From: Actinomyces sp.
GTDB taxonomy: Bacteria; Actinomycetota; Actinomycetes; Actinomycetales; Actinomycetaceae
Assembly: GCF_030530635.1 (NCBI RefSeq)
Contig: NZ_JAUMUL010000009.1
Location: forward strand, 1-64,000
DNA length: 64,000 nucleotides
Reading direction: 5' to 3'
Shown here piece after piece: positions 45,976 to 56,300 of this stretch. Numbering within the stretch: the first letter of the stretch is position 1; each line of letters starts with the position of its first letter. The notes below the pieces were generated by a model. The model made no database searches and was not told the origin of the DNA. It saw only the letters and a program-made list of their open reading frames with translations. Made by a program: the position numbers and the translations under genes.

Positions 45976-46347
45976 TCAGCGCACGCGAGGCAGATTCGCG
46001 TAGTAGGACAGGAAGAACAGGCCGATGGCGAGCGCCGCTCCGAAGACCACGTCGAAGGTGCGTCCGCGGGCGCCGATCCAGGTGCCGTCGGGCCGTTGGA
46101 TCCGGATGACGGCCAACGCCGCCACCTCCAGACCGAGCCAGATCACGGCCAGCCGACGATGTCCCAGCAAAGACAGCACCGGCACGGCGGCTAGACACAC
46201 GGAGACGGCGACCACGGCAAGAGTCCGATACCGCTGCTGCCGTTCGGGGCAGTTGCCCTGGGCACCGCCGTCCGGGCCGACGGCGGTGGCATCGGCCCGC
46301 TCATGGGTCGACGGCGTTCCGTCGAACGCCCGGTTCTGGTCGGTCAC
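45976..46347 (-). CDS. DUF3017-type small membrane protein
   Basis: A 123-residue protein with a ~40-residue polar N-terminus and three hydrophobic segments. The last is preceded by TWIGARGRTFDVVFG, matching the RxRxxD motif of DUF3017. These proteins are found next to purine or folate genes in actinobacteria, as here next to purH. Function unknown. Confidence 0.75.
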   Translation of the reverse strand: MTDQNRAFDGTPSTHERADATAVGPDGGAQGNCPERQQRYRTLAVVAVSVCLAAVPVLSLLGHRRLAVIWLGLEVAALAVIRIQRPDGTWIGARGRTFDVVFGAALAIGLFFLSYYANLPRVR

Positions 46348-46395
46348 GGCGGCTACTTTAGCCCGTCGGCAGCCAGCCGCGGCAAGGCACGAGCA

Positions 46396-48093
46396 TCAGT
46401 GGGCGAAATGGCGGGTACCGGTCAGATACATGGTCACCCCGGCCGCCTGTGCGGCAGCAATGACCTCTGCGTCACGGATGGAGCCACCCGGCTGAACCAC
46501 GGCGCGCACACCGGCGTCAATAAGCACCTCAAGCCCGTCAGCGAAGGGGAAGAACGCGTCTGATGCGGCCACAGCGCCGCGGGCCCGCTCGGGCGCCGGG
46601 GCGCCGGCGAGTTCCACATCGGCGGCGGCATCCCCGGTGGCGCGCTCACCCAGGGTGTTGGCGCGTTCCACGGCCAGCTTGCAGGAGTCGACGCGGTTCA
46701 CCTGTCCCATACCGACGCCCACGGTCGCACCGTCCCGGGCCAGCAGGATGGCGTTGGAGCGTACGGCGCGGACCGTGCGCCAGGCGAAGGCCAGGTCCGC
46801 GAGGGTGGCGGCGTCGGCGGCCTCCCCGGCCACCAGTTCCCAGTCGGCCGGCTCATCCCCGGGGGCATTGATGTAGTCGTGCTGCTGGATGACTGCGCCT
46901 CCGGAGATCCGTTTGATCTCCCAACCGCCGCGCTCGGGCGGGGCGACGACGAGTACGCGCAGGTTCTTCTTGGCCGTCAGGATCTCCAGGGCCTCCTCCG
47001 CGTAGCCCGGGGCGGCGATGACCTCGGTGAAGATCGGCTTGATCTGTCGGGCCATGGCGGCGGTGACGGGGGCGTTGGCGGCGATCACGCCGCCGTAGGC
47101 GGACACCGGGTCGCAGGCGTGGGCCTTGCGATGGGCCTCGGCCACGTCGCCCGCCGCGGAGACGGCCACGCCGCAGGGATTGGCGTGTTTGATGATCGCC
47201 ACGCAGGTGGCCTCGCCGTGGTCGTATGCGGCCCGCACCGCAGCGTCGGTGTCGGTGTAGTTGTTGTAGCTCATGGCCTTGCCGGACAGTTGCACGGCCC
47301 CGGCCACACCCTGCCCCGATGCGGCACCGAAGGTGGTGTAGACGGCGGCCCGCTGATGGGGGTTCTCCCCGTAGCGCAGAACGTTCCGGCGCGTATAGGC
47401 ATCCCCGACATAGGCGGGCGGCGCGGGCGCGGCGCCGTCGGGCGCCTCGGCCTCGACTTGCCCGGCGAACCAGGAGGCGACGGCGGTGTCATAGGCCGCC
47501 GTGTGGGCGTAGGCGGCTGCCGCCAGGGCGCGACGACGTTCAAGGTCGAATCCCCCCGCGGCGACAGCCTCCACGACCTCCTCATAGCGGGCCGGGTCTA
47601 CCACCACCGCCACCGAAGGATGGTTCTTGGCGGCGGCCCGCACCAGCGCCGGGCCGCCGATGTCTATCTGCTCCACGCAGGCGTCGAAGTCGGCGCCGGA
47701 GGCGACCGTCCGGTTGAAGGGGTAGAGGTTGACCACCACCAAGTCGATCGGGGCGGCCTCCAAGTCCGCCAACTGGGCCACATGTTCGGGTCGGCGGCGG
47801 TCGGCGAGGATACCGGCGTGAATCCGCGGGTGCAGGGTCTTGACGCGCCCGTCCAGGCACTCTGGAAAGCCGGTGACATCCTCGACGGCGGTCACGGGCA
47901 GGCCTGCGGCCGCGATCACTGCGGCGGTGGAGCCGGTTGAGATGATCTCGACGCCCTGAGCGGTCAGGGCGGCAGCCAGCTCACGCAAACCGGTCTTGTC
48001 GTATACCGAGACCAGGGCGCGACGGATTGGCATGCGACCGGCGCCGGTAGGGATGGCGGGGTCGGCGGTCGCTGACGGGGTCCGAGCGGTCAT
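46396..48093 (-). CDS. purH: Bifunctional AICAR formyltransferase / IMP cyclohydrolase PurH
   Basis: A 565-residue enzyme doing the last two steps of IMP synthesis. The N-terminal MGS-like cyclohydrolase domain begins RRALVSVYDKTGL and contains STGSTAAVIAAAGLPV. The transformylase domain carries the catalytic histidine region IKHANPCGVAV and the tail QPGGSIRDAEVI. ATG 48093 follows AGGAG. The region around VEAEAPDGAAPAPPAY is a Pro/Ala-rich insertion between strands. perM lies upstream as in mycobacteria, but purN, which usually sits between them, is absent. Confidence 0.96.
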   Translation of the reverse strand: MTARTPSATADPAIPTGAGRMPIRRALVSVYDKTGLRELAAALTAQGVEIISTGSTAAVIAAAGLPVTAVEDVTGFPECLDGRVKTLHPRIHAGILADRRRPEHVAQLADLEAAPIDLVVVNLYPFNRTVASGADFDACVEQIDIGGPALVRAAAKNHPSVAVVVDPARYEEVVEAVAAGGFDLERRRALAAAAYAHTAAYDTAVASWFAGQVEAEAPDGAAPAPPAYVGDAYTRRNVLRYGENPHQRAAVYTTFGAASGQGVAGAVQLSGKAMSYNNYTDTDAAVRAAYDHGEATCVAIIKHANPCGVAVSAAGDVAEAHRKAHACDPVSAYGGVIAANAPVTAAMARQIKPIFTEVIAAPGYAEEALEILTAKKNLRVLVVAPPERGGWEIKRISGGAVIQQHDYINAPGDEPADWELVAGEAADAATLADLAFAWRTVRAVRSNAILLARDGATVGVGMGQVNRVDSCKLAVERANTLGERATGDAAADVELAGAPAPERARGAVAASDAFFPFADGLEVLIDAGVRAVVQPGGSIRDAEVIAAAQAAGVTMYLTGTRHFAH

Positions 48094-48220
48094 GAATGCT
48101 CCTAGTTTTGCCGGTGGCGGCGGGACGCCCAGGCGGGCGACGCCCCGTTGAGGGTTACCGGTGTCCGGCCGGCCGCTCCCCGGTGGTGCCCCACCCTCGC
48201 CAGTCGCGGCCGCATCCAGC

Positions 48221-49522
48221 CTACCGCTTATCGGCCTGGCCGAGCCGCGTCTTGAAGCGCTCTCGAGCGCTGTGGCCGGCGGCGCTGGTGGCGGCGACGG
48301 TCGCCTGGACGCCACGACGGGTGAGCACGCGTGTGCGCGGGTGGGGCAGCACGGCCACCAGCCCTACCCCCACCAACACCATCAGCGCAACGATCACCGC
48401 CACGTAGCCGCTACGCGGGCCGACCTCGGCCATACGCCCCGGTCCAATCTGTCCGGACGCGGCCAGGCACGCCGCCAGCACACCGAAAGCGACCAGCAGC
48501 GCCGTCGTCGTCGCCACCGCCGCCGCGTGCCGCAGCGGCATCTCATGCAATTGCACCCGCTGACGCCACGTAACCGCACCGGCCCCAATCACGATGCTGA
48601 AGGGCAAGAGGGCGGCCCAGTCGCCGACGGCCGCAGTGGGCAGGCCCCCCAGTAGCGGCAGGGTGGGAACAGCACCGGCCACCACGCGTGTGGGTGAGAA
48701 GACCGAGCCGGCGCCCACCGCGAAGCCCGGTCCCACCAGCCAGGACAGCGCCCACACCAGCGCGGTGGGTAACCACCCGAGTTGCAGTAGAGCCAGTCCC
48801 GCCGTCGCTGCCAGGGAGCCTCCGGCGAGGACGTCGTGCAGGCGGGAGACTCGGTCACCCCCCGCAATCATTCCCGCGAGCGCCACCGCAGCGGCGATGA
48901 CGATCAGCACCACGGCCAGTTCACGGGCCAAGCCCAGTGCCACGCCGATCCATTCCGGTGGCCGCCGGTACCTGCTCGCCACCGTCGACCAACCGCTGCT
49001 GTTCCGCTGCGCAGTCGACCAGGCGACCAAGGCGGTCAGGGCACTCACGCCGACCACGGCGATCCAGGTGCGGGAGGCGGCGGGCCTGGATGTCGCGACT
49101 ATGAGCATGGCCGTCAGGGCGGAGGCGCCGACGGCGATCATCCCGGAGGCGGGCCCCTCGAGTCGGGCGCGCCGCACCGAGGAACGGGTGAGCCACAGCT
49201 GCAACAGTGTCAGTCCCGGCAACGGCATGCTGAGCATGCCGTACTCGCCGTCGACAGAACCCATGGCGCCACCGAAGCCGAGACTCCAGATGCCGGTTCC
49301 GGTCCGCACTGCCTCCCCCAGGGAAAGAGCCGCGGCGGCATCCCGGGAGGATGCGGCCAGATACAGGGCGAGGGCCGCAAGTGCCACGATCCCCCACCCG
49401 AACACCACGGATTCTGCGCCGGCCCGCAAGGCCAACGGCCAGTCGGGCGGCAGGACGCGGCGGGAGCCGTCGGCGCCCGCTTGCGTCGGGGAGGTCCGGA
49501 GCGACCGTTCCCTGTGGTCCAT
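48221..49522 (-). CDS. PerM-like integral membrane protein (DUF6350)
   Basis: A 433-residue protein with about nine to ten hydrophobic segments and the DUF6350 pattern GGAMGSVDGEYGMLSMPLPG and SWLVGPGFAVGAGS. In Mycobacterium tuberculosis the relative PerM is encoded just upstream of purN-purH and supports cell division and persistence. Synteny with purH supports the assignment. Function in this organism is inferred. Confidence 0.82.
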   Translation of the reverse strand: MDHRERSLRTSPTQAGADGSRRVLPPDWPLALRAGAESVVFGWGIVALAALALYLAASSRDAAAALSLGEAVRTGTGIWSLGFGGAMGSVDGEYGMLSMPLPGLTLLQLWLTRSSVRRARLEGPASGMIAVGASALTAMLIVATSRPAASRTWIAVVGVSALTALVAWSTAQRNSSGWSTVASRYRRPPEWIGVALGLARELAVVLIVIAAAVALAGMIAGGDRVSRLHDVLAGGSLAATAGLALLQLGWLPTALVWALSWLVGPGFAVGAGSVFSPTRVVAGAVPTLPLLGGLPTAAVGDWAALLPFSIVIGAGAVTWRQRVQLHEMPLRHAAAVATTTALLVAFGVLAACLAASGQIGPGRMAEVGPRSGYVAVIVALMVLVGVGLVAVLPHPRTRVLTRRGVQATVAATSAAGHSARERFKTRLGQADKR

Positions 49523-49674
49523 GCCCGCGTCTCCATCCTCTCAGGGGTCCGGTCCCGACGGCGTCGGGAGAGTCGGCACCGACACTAACGCGAGCCTGCA
49601 GGCGGACCGCGGTGGGACACGGTTACACGCCGGCGGCCCACGACCGGCACGAAGGCCTGACGCGAAGGTGTAAA

Positions 49675-49695
49675 GGATGCGCCGCAAACGCATCC
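49675..49695. promoter_or_regulatory. Inverted repeat upstream of the phosphofructokinase gene
   Basis: GGATGCG at 49675-49681 and CGCATCC at 49689-49695 are perfect 7-bp arms with a 7-nt spacer, in the divergent region between perM and pfk. A -10-like TAGAAT lies at 49728-49733. This could be an operator for the fructokinase gene. Confidence 0.4.
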
Positions 49696-49776
49696 GGGTA
49701 TGAGTATGGCTGCGGCGCAGACCACACTAGAATCGGACGCAGCACCAGGTACCGGATGCCGACGGAAGGATCCACC

Positions 49777-52155
49777 ATGTCTATCGACGCCCAGCGCGAA
49801 GAAGCGGCCGGCCAGGCCACCGGACGAACAACCGGCACTGCCCCCGAAGATGGGCCTGTCCGCATCGGAGTGCTCACCTCCGGCGGGGACGCGCAGGGCA
49901 TGAATGCGGCGGTACGCGCCGTCGTCCGAACCGCACTGCGCATGGGCGCCCAACCGTATGCGGTCATGGAGGGGTGGGCCGGCGCTGTGGCCGGCGGGGA
50001 CGGCGTGCGCGAACTGGGGTGGGACTCGGTCGGCTCCATCCTGCACCGTGGCGGCACGATCATCGGCACGGCACGTTCGGCGGAGTTCCGCGAGCGCGAG
50101 GGACAACTGGCGGCCTGCCGCAACCTATTGGAGCACGGTATCGACCGGCTGGTCGTGATCGGCGGGGACGGCTCCTTGACCGGCACCGACGAGTTCCGCC
50201 AGAACTGGCCGTCCTTGGTGGCCGAGTTGGTCGAACGAGGTCAGATCACCGAACAGACGGCCGCCGCGCATCCGGTACTGATGGTTGTCGGGATCGTCGG
50301 TTCCATCGACAACGACCTGGTGGGCGCGGACATGACCATCGGCGCCGACTCCGCCCTGCACCGCATCCTTGAGGCCATCGACGACATCTCCTCCACCGCG
50401 GCCTCCCATCAGCGCACCTTCATCGTGGAGGTGATGGGCCGTCACTGCGGTTACCTGGCGCTGATGGCGGCTGTGGCCGGGGGCTGCGACTACGTGCTCG
50501 TGCCCGAACTGCCGCCGGCTGACGGCTGGGAGGAGGACATGTGCCGCAAGCTGGCCAAGGGCCGGGAGGCCGGGCGGCGCGAGTCCATGGTGATCGTGGC
50601 CGAGGGGGCCACGGACCGCTCCGGCACCCCCATCACCGCAGACGACGTCAAGCGGGTCATGGCCGAGCGTCTCGGCGAGGAGGCCCGGGTGACGATCCTG
50701 GGGCACGTGCAGCGTGGTGGCAAACCGAGCGCCTACGACCGTTGGATGTCCACTCTGCTCGGCTGCACGGCGGCCCGGGAGCTGGTGCTGGCCACCCCTG
50801 ATAGTGAGCCGGTGATCATTGCCGAGCGGCACAACCGTATCGAGCGTCTGCCCATGATGGAGCAGGTCCGCGCCACTCGCGCGGTCAAGGACCTGGTAGC
50901 GGCCGGCGACTACCGGGGCGCGGTGGCTGCACGCGGAGCCAGTTTCGAGCAGATGCTCGGTATCTTCGAGACCATGTCGACTCCGCCGGAGCTGGACCCG
51001 GCACCGGAGACGGCGCTGACGGCCGATGCGAGCCCTTCTCGGCGTGTGGCGATCGTCCATGCCGGCGGACTGGCGCCGGGCATGAACACGGCGGCTCGGG
51101 CCGCGGTGCGCCTGGGCCTGGATCATGGCTTCACCATGCTCGGTGTGTACGGCGGCTTCCCCGGTCTGCTGGACGGGAATGTGCGCGAGCTGTCCTGGGA
51201 CGGCGTCGAGGGGTGGGTCGGAGACGGCGGCGCCGAGTTGGGCACGCGTCGGGACATCCCCACCATCGACCAGCTGTACTCCCTCGGGCGGGCCATCGAG
51301 TCCTTCCGAATCGACGCCCTACTGGTAATCGGTGGGTTCAACGCGTATCTGTCGGCGTATGAGTTGGTCACCGAGCGCGACCGGTACCCCGCATTCAAGA
51401 TCCCCATGATCTGCGTGCCCGCATCCATCGACAACAACCTGCCCGGGTCAGAGCTCTCCGTCGGTGCGGATACGGCCCTGAACAGCGCGGTGGAGGCACT
51501 GGACGCCATCAAGCAATCGGCGGCCGCGTCGCGCCGCTGCTTCGTGGCCGAGGCCATGGGCCGCCGCTGCGGCTATCTGACGCTCATGAGCGGTATCGCC
51601 ACCGGTGCCGAGCGGGTCTACTTGAACGAGGAGGGCCTGACGCTGAGCAAACTGGCCCAGGACTCTTCGCGCATGGTGGAGTCCTTCCGCTCGGGCCGCA
51701 AGCTGTACCTGGTCATCCGCAATGAACGGGCCAGTGAGAACTACACCCTGGACGTGCTGGCGAAGATCTTCTCCGAGGAGAGCGAGGGCCTGTATGACGT
51801 GCGTCAGGCGCAGATCGGTCATCTCCAACAGGGTGGGGACCCCACCGCCTTCGACCGCATCATGGCCACGAAGCTGGTAGCCCACGCGCTTGATCTGCTC
51901 TCCGAGCAACTGGATGCCGGCACCTACCAGTCCAGCTACGTGGGGCTCGTGGGGGGACGGATCACCCATCACCGACTCGAGCGCATGGATGAGGAACTCG
52001 ACCTGACGGCGCGCCGGCCGCTGCACCAGTGGTGGATGGGGCTGCGCGAGGCCATTGGCCTGGTCAATAAGGACCTCGGGATCATTGCCGCCGAGGACGT
52101 CCCCGACTTCGGTTACACGGTTTCCCAGGCCGCGTCCGCCGGGCGGGATGACTGA
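49777..52155 (+). CDS. Tandem 6-phosphofructokinase (eukaryote-like double-domain)
   Basis: A 792-residue protein made of two PfkA-like halves, twice the usual bacterial length. The N-half has GGDAQGMNAAVR, GGDGSLTG and the catalytic GSIDNDLVG with the proton-accepting Asp near residue 180. The C-half (from about residue 420) has GGLAPGMNTAAR, GGFNAYLS and PASIDNNLPGSELS, in which ATP-site residues are replaced. This is the same split as in eukaryotic PFK, where the N-half is catalytic and the C-half binds effectors. ATG 49777 follows GGAAGGA. It should phosphorylate fructose 6-phosphate in glycolysis. Confidence 0.93.
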   Translation: MSIDAQREEAAGQATGRTTGTAPEDGPVRIGVLTSGGDAQGMNAAVRAVVRTALRMGAQPYAVMEGWAGAVAGGDGVRELGWDSVGSILHRGGTIIGTARSAEFREREGQLAACRNLLEHGIDRLVVIGGDGSLTGTDEFRQNWPSLVAELVERGQITEQTAAAHPVLMVVGIVGSIDNDLVGADMTIGADSALHRILEAIDDISSTAASHQRTFIVEVMGRHCGYLALMAAVAGGCDYVLVPELPPADGWEEDMCRKLAKGREAGRRESMVIVAEGATDRSGTPITADDVKRVMAERLGEEARVTILGHVQRGGKPSAYDRWMSTLLGCTAARELVLATPDSEPVIIAERHNRIERLPMMEQVRATRAVKDLVAAGDYRGAVAARGASFEQMLGIFETMSTPPELDPAPETALTADASPSRRVAIVHAGGLAPGMNTAARAAVRLGLDHGFTMLGVYGGFPGLLDGNVRELSWDGVEGWVGDGGAELGTRRDIPTIDQLYSLGRAIESFRIDALLVIGGFNAYLSAYELVTERDRYPAFKIPMICVPASIDNNLPGSELSVGADTALNSAVEALDAIKQSAAASRRCFVAEAMGRRCGYLTLMSGIATGAERVYLNEEGLTLSKLAQDSSRMVESFRSGRKLYLVIRNERASENYTLDVLAKIFSEESEGLYDVRQAQIGHLQQGGDPTAFDRIMATKLVAHALDLLSEQLDAGTYQSSYVGLVGGRITHHRLERMDEELDLTARRPLHQWWMGLREAIGLVNKDLGIIAAEDVPDFGYTVSQAASAGRDD

Positions 52156-52202
52156 GGGGGCACGGACCGGCAAGACCGTCGCGGCTCAGGCATGATGCGG
52201 GC

Positions 52203-53300
52203 ATGGTGACAATCGCCGACGTTGCGCGGCGCGCAGGTGTCTCACCGAAGACCGTGTCCAATGTGCTCAACGGGTACCGGTATCTGCGCCCCGAAACCAA
52301 GGAGCGGGTGGAGAGGGCCATCCGGGAGCTGGGATATACGGTCAACCTCGCCGCACGCGGCCTACGCCGCGGCCGCACCGGAATGGTCACCTTGGCCATG
52401 CCCGACCTGCGCGACCCCTACCTGGCCGAACTGTCCGGACAGATCATTCACGCCGCCGAGCGTGAGGGGGGCCGCGTCTTGGTGACGCAGACGGATGGCC
52501 GGCGCGAGCGCGAACTCGAAGTGCTTCACGGCGCGAATCGGCATTTCACGGATGGCACGATCCTCAGTCCTCAGGCCCTAGGGCCGCAGGACATGGGCCA
52601 GTACGAGGTCGACTTCCCACTGGTGTTGTTGGGCGAGCGCGTGGATCCACCGGACATCGACCGGGTCACCCTGCCGAACGCGGCCGCCGCATATGCACTG
52701 ACCGCCTATGTGCTCGGCCTGGGCTGCCGCCGGGTGGTGCTGTTGGGCTGCGCACCGGGCACCGACCACGGTTCGGCGCCTCTACGCGAACAGGGTTTCC
52801 GGGCGGCCCATGCGGACATGGGTGTGGAGATCGATGAGAACCTGCTGCTTACGGAGTCGACCTGGCGCCTGCCTCAGGGCACTCAGAGGATGAATGCACT
52901 CATCGACTCCGGTGCTGCGTTCGACGCCGTGGTGGCGATGAACGACGCCCTGGCCATCGGCGCCCTGCACAGTTTTCGTGCCCATGACATTCCCGTGCCC
53001 GGCGCAGTGAAGGTGGTGGGCATTGACAACATTGAGGATGCGTCGTTCACCAGCCCGACTCTGACCTCCCTGTCCGTGGACCACGGCGAGTTCGCGCGTG
53101 AGGCCGTCCGACTACTGCTGACGCGGATCGACGAGCACCACCGTGATCCCGACCTGCCGCGCATGCCGAGAGAGCTGATCCGACCCGCCTTCCGCATTGA
53201 GGTGCGCCAGTCCACCGGAGGAGTCCCGGTGGACGACGCCGTCGCCATCGGATCAGGAGACGACCGTTACGGGGCTGGTGGTCAGTCGACAGTCAGATGA
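52203..53300 (+). CDS. LacI-family transcriptional regulator
   Basis: A 365-residue repressor with the LacI HTH (TIADVARRAGVSPKTVSNVLN) and hinge helix, then a periplasmic-binding-protein-like sensor ending VKVVGIDNIEDASFTSP. Its 3' end overlaps the end of the convergent GH92 gene by 8 bp (53293-53300). The probable target is the GH92/importer divergent promoter, where an 18-bp palindrome sits at 56479-56496. Effector unknown, likely a mannoside or its phosphate. Confidence 0.9.
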   Translation: MVTIADVARRAGVSPKTVSNVLNGYRYLRPETKERVERAIRELGYTVNLAARGLRRGRTGMVTLAMPDLRDPYLAELSGQIIHAAEREGGRVLVTQTDGRRERELEVLHGANRHFTDGTILSPQALGPQDMGQYEVDFPLVLLGERVDPPDIDRVTLPNAAAAYALTAYVLGLGCRRVVLLGCAPGTDHGSAPLREQGFRAAHADMGVEIDENLLLTESTWRLPQGTQRMNALIDSGAAFDAVVAMNDALAIGALHSFRAHDIPVPGAVKVVGIDNIEDASFTSPTLTSLSVDHGEFAREAVRLLLTRIDEHHRDPDLPRMPRELIRPAFRIEVRQSTGGVPVDDAVAIGSGDDRYGAGGQSTVR

Positions 53301-56300
53301 CTTCGAGCTGAGTAAGCCTCGCCCCGTTCGGGAAGAGCCATCTGATCGCCTCAATGCACGGTTCCGCTCCAGGCGGCGCAGGCAGGGCGATCACCCGAGT
53401 CTCCTCCGGGAACCGGAACCTCACCCGACGTTCGGCGGCCCGGCACCAGACACCGTCCGCGCAGACCGCGACCGCCACGTCAAGGGAACCGGTTCCGGTG
53501 AGGGTGAACACCCGCGCCGGCTCGGGGCGGTCCAATTCGAGTTCCAGCCGGGTGTTGGGCGGCAGCACGACCTCGGTGGTGGCGGCGTCGTCGACCAGGG
53601 CGGCGGCACTCTGCAGGGACGAATGCAGGTTCCCCGAGCGGGTCTTGTCCCGCCGATACTCCCCCGCACTCACCGAGGCGAGACGGGCGCCCGTTCCCCA
53701 GCCGTGCGGCCTGGTGTCAACGCGTACCCTCAGGTGTGTATCGCCGTGCAGGGCGGTAGCCCTCAGAACCGGGGCGAGCAGCGCACACCCGTTGACCTCT
53801 ACGTCCGCTATGTACTTGCCACTACCCTCCCGAGTTACGGACAACACGGTCCCGTCGCTGCGCGTCCAGCGCACCGAGGGCAGCTGCGGCACCGTGACCA
53901 CGAATTCGCCCGAGCCCACATCGAGCGGATACAGACCCATCGCAACGAATAGCCACCAGGCACTGAATTCACCGTTGTCCTCGTCCCCCGGCCACCCCTG
54001 ACCGATGCGTCCGCCATTGAAATACCGGCCGAAGGCGTCGTGCAGAACCTCGGCTGCCCGGTCGGGCCGATCGGAATGCAGGTACATGAAGGGCACGTGG
54101 TGGGCGGGCTGGTTCGAGACCGCGAACTGTCCCATGCCGAGCGCCCGGGCCTCAGTCATCTCGTGGAGGATGTGCCCGTAGGTCCCGCGTTGGGACGCCA
54201 CCGCCTTCTCCGGATCCTGGAAGTAGGCGTCGAGCCTTCTGCCCAGTGCTGCGGGCCCACCCAGTGCATCAGCCAGCCAGGCGGCGTCGTGAACCGGGGA
54301 GAAGGCCATCCCCCAACCGTTCGTCTCGGTATAGCCCCCACCCCATTCCCGCGGGTTGAAATCCGCGGGAGCCACCTTCCACATACCATCATCACGGCGT
54401 TCTCGTATGAAACCGCAATCGGGATCGAAGAGGCAGCGCCAGCGCAGTGAACGGTTGGTGAAATAGAACGCCTCCGCAAGCAGGTCTGATCGTGCTTCCC
54501 CATTGGCACGGTGGGCGAGTCGACCCGCCCACCGCCCGATCGCAGCATCGTCAATCGCATTCTGGACTGTCCAGCTAAGCGCCTCCGGAATGGAGGAGTC
54601 CACCCAGTCGCAGAATCGCGCAGCTCGGTTGCCGACTCGGCCGACCTCGGTTTGGGCGGGCGGCGTCATCGCGTTGCGCAGGGCGGACAGATAGGCCGTA
54701 TCCTGATCGAAGTCGATACCGTGCACGGCGGCGTCGGCGAAAATCACATCGGAGTCCGTGCCCACCATGCAGTCGATGTATCCGGGGGCCGTCCACCTGC
54801 CCATCCAACCGCCGTCGCGGAAGGTCTGCAGCAATCCGTTGAGCAGCACCCCGGCGCGATCCGGCATGAGCAGGTGGTATGCGGGCCAACAGGTCCGGTA
54901 GGTGTCCCAGTACCCGTTGTTGACATACAGCTCACCGGGCAGGATCCGGCAACCGGTTACCGTGTCGGTGTGTTCCCGGTCGAGCGGTAGAGCGGCTGCC
55001 GCATGCACCATGCGGGGTGTGTCCGGGCCTCCGGCATTCTCATGGGCGATATTGGGATAGCACAGAAGTCGATACAGGCCGGTGTAAGCCGCCTCACGCT
55101 GTTCCGCGGTAGCGCCACTCAGCTCGAGGGCGGCTAGCGGCGCACTCCAGGCGTCGTGCGCCGCCTGCCGCAGCTCCTCGAAAGTGCCTTGCGATTCGAG
55201 GCTGAGGTTTTGCCAGGCCTGTTCCACGGAGATGAACGAGGTGGCCAGGCGTACCTCGTGTGTGCCCGCGGAAAGGGGGATGTGCGCTGCCTGGCTACGC
55301 ACACTCCCGGCATCCTCATACGCCGTATCAATGCGGGTGCCGCTGCGAATCTCGCCGACGAAGAACACCCGCGGCGGGCTGGGGCGGGAGGGACGGACCG
55401 TGTTCCCGGGAGCCCATCCGTGCAGCGACACTCCGGTGTCGGTTACCCGGGCGTACAGGTGTCCGGCGAAGGGTTGATCGATGGTGACGCCCCCTGCGCG
55501 CGGTAAGTGGATGCGCACCGCCGCCGTGCGCGCCGTAGCGGTCAGCTCCAACTCGATGCCGCCTTCCAGGCGCACCCGGTAATAGTCGGGTTGCGCGACT
55601 TCATCGTCATGACTGAATCGCCGGGATCTGCGTCGCGGTTCCAGAACGGGGGCATCCAGGTAGGGCATGACCTGCATGGATCCCCGGTCGCCTATCCAAG
55701 GGCTGGGCTGATGGCTGAGTGCCACCGCCTCCAGGCGGGGAGCCGGGTCGCCGTGCCACCGATAGAGCCAGCGGCGGGTGCGGGCATTGGTTACCGGGGT
55801 TATGAAGTTCATGCCGTGTGGCAGACAGACCGCGGGCAAGGTGCTGCCCCGCGAGAAGCCCCGCCCGCTGTGGGTTCCGCGGGTCGTACGCACGCAGGCG
55901 ACCACATCTGCACCGTCTTGAGCGTTCTTACCGGGATCCTCCGCCATGACACGCGCCTGAATCCAGCCGGATCCGTAGTCGGTGTGGGCAATGAGCCGCA
56001 CGGCGGCGAGCGAAGTCCCGGACGGCAGGGCGTCCAGCGGTATCCGCCAGAGGTTCCACTGCTCGGGGAGCAACGTGGTGGCCGCTAGGTGGGCGGGCCG
56101 GCTCTGCGGTGTGGTGGTCAGGTCGCGGCCGTCGTCGTCATGCAGGTGCAGTAAGCCGCCCTGCTCGTCCTCCACTCCTAGGCCCAGCATTGTGGAGGCA
56201 CGGTCGGGCGCTCCGTTCCGCTGTAACAGCAACTGGGGAAACAAGGCGATTTCAAGCGTCTCCCCCGCCATCGCGGGGCGGTCGGGGAGGCCGATATCGG

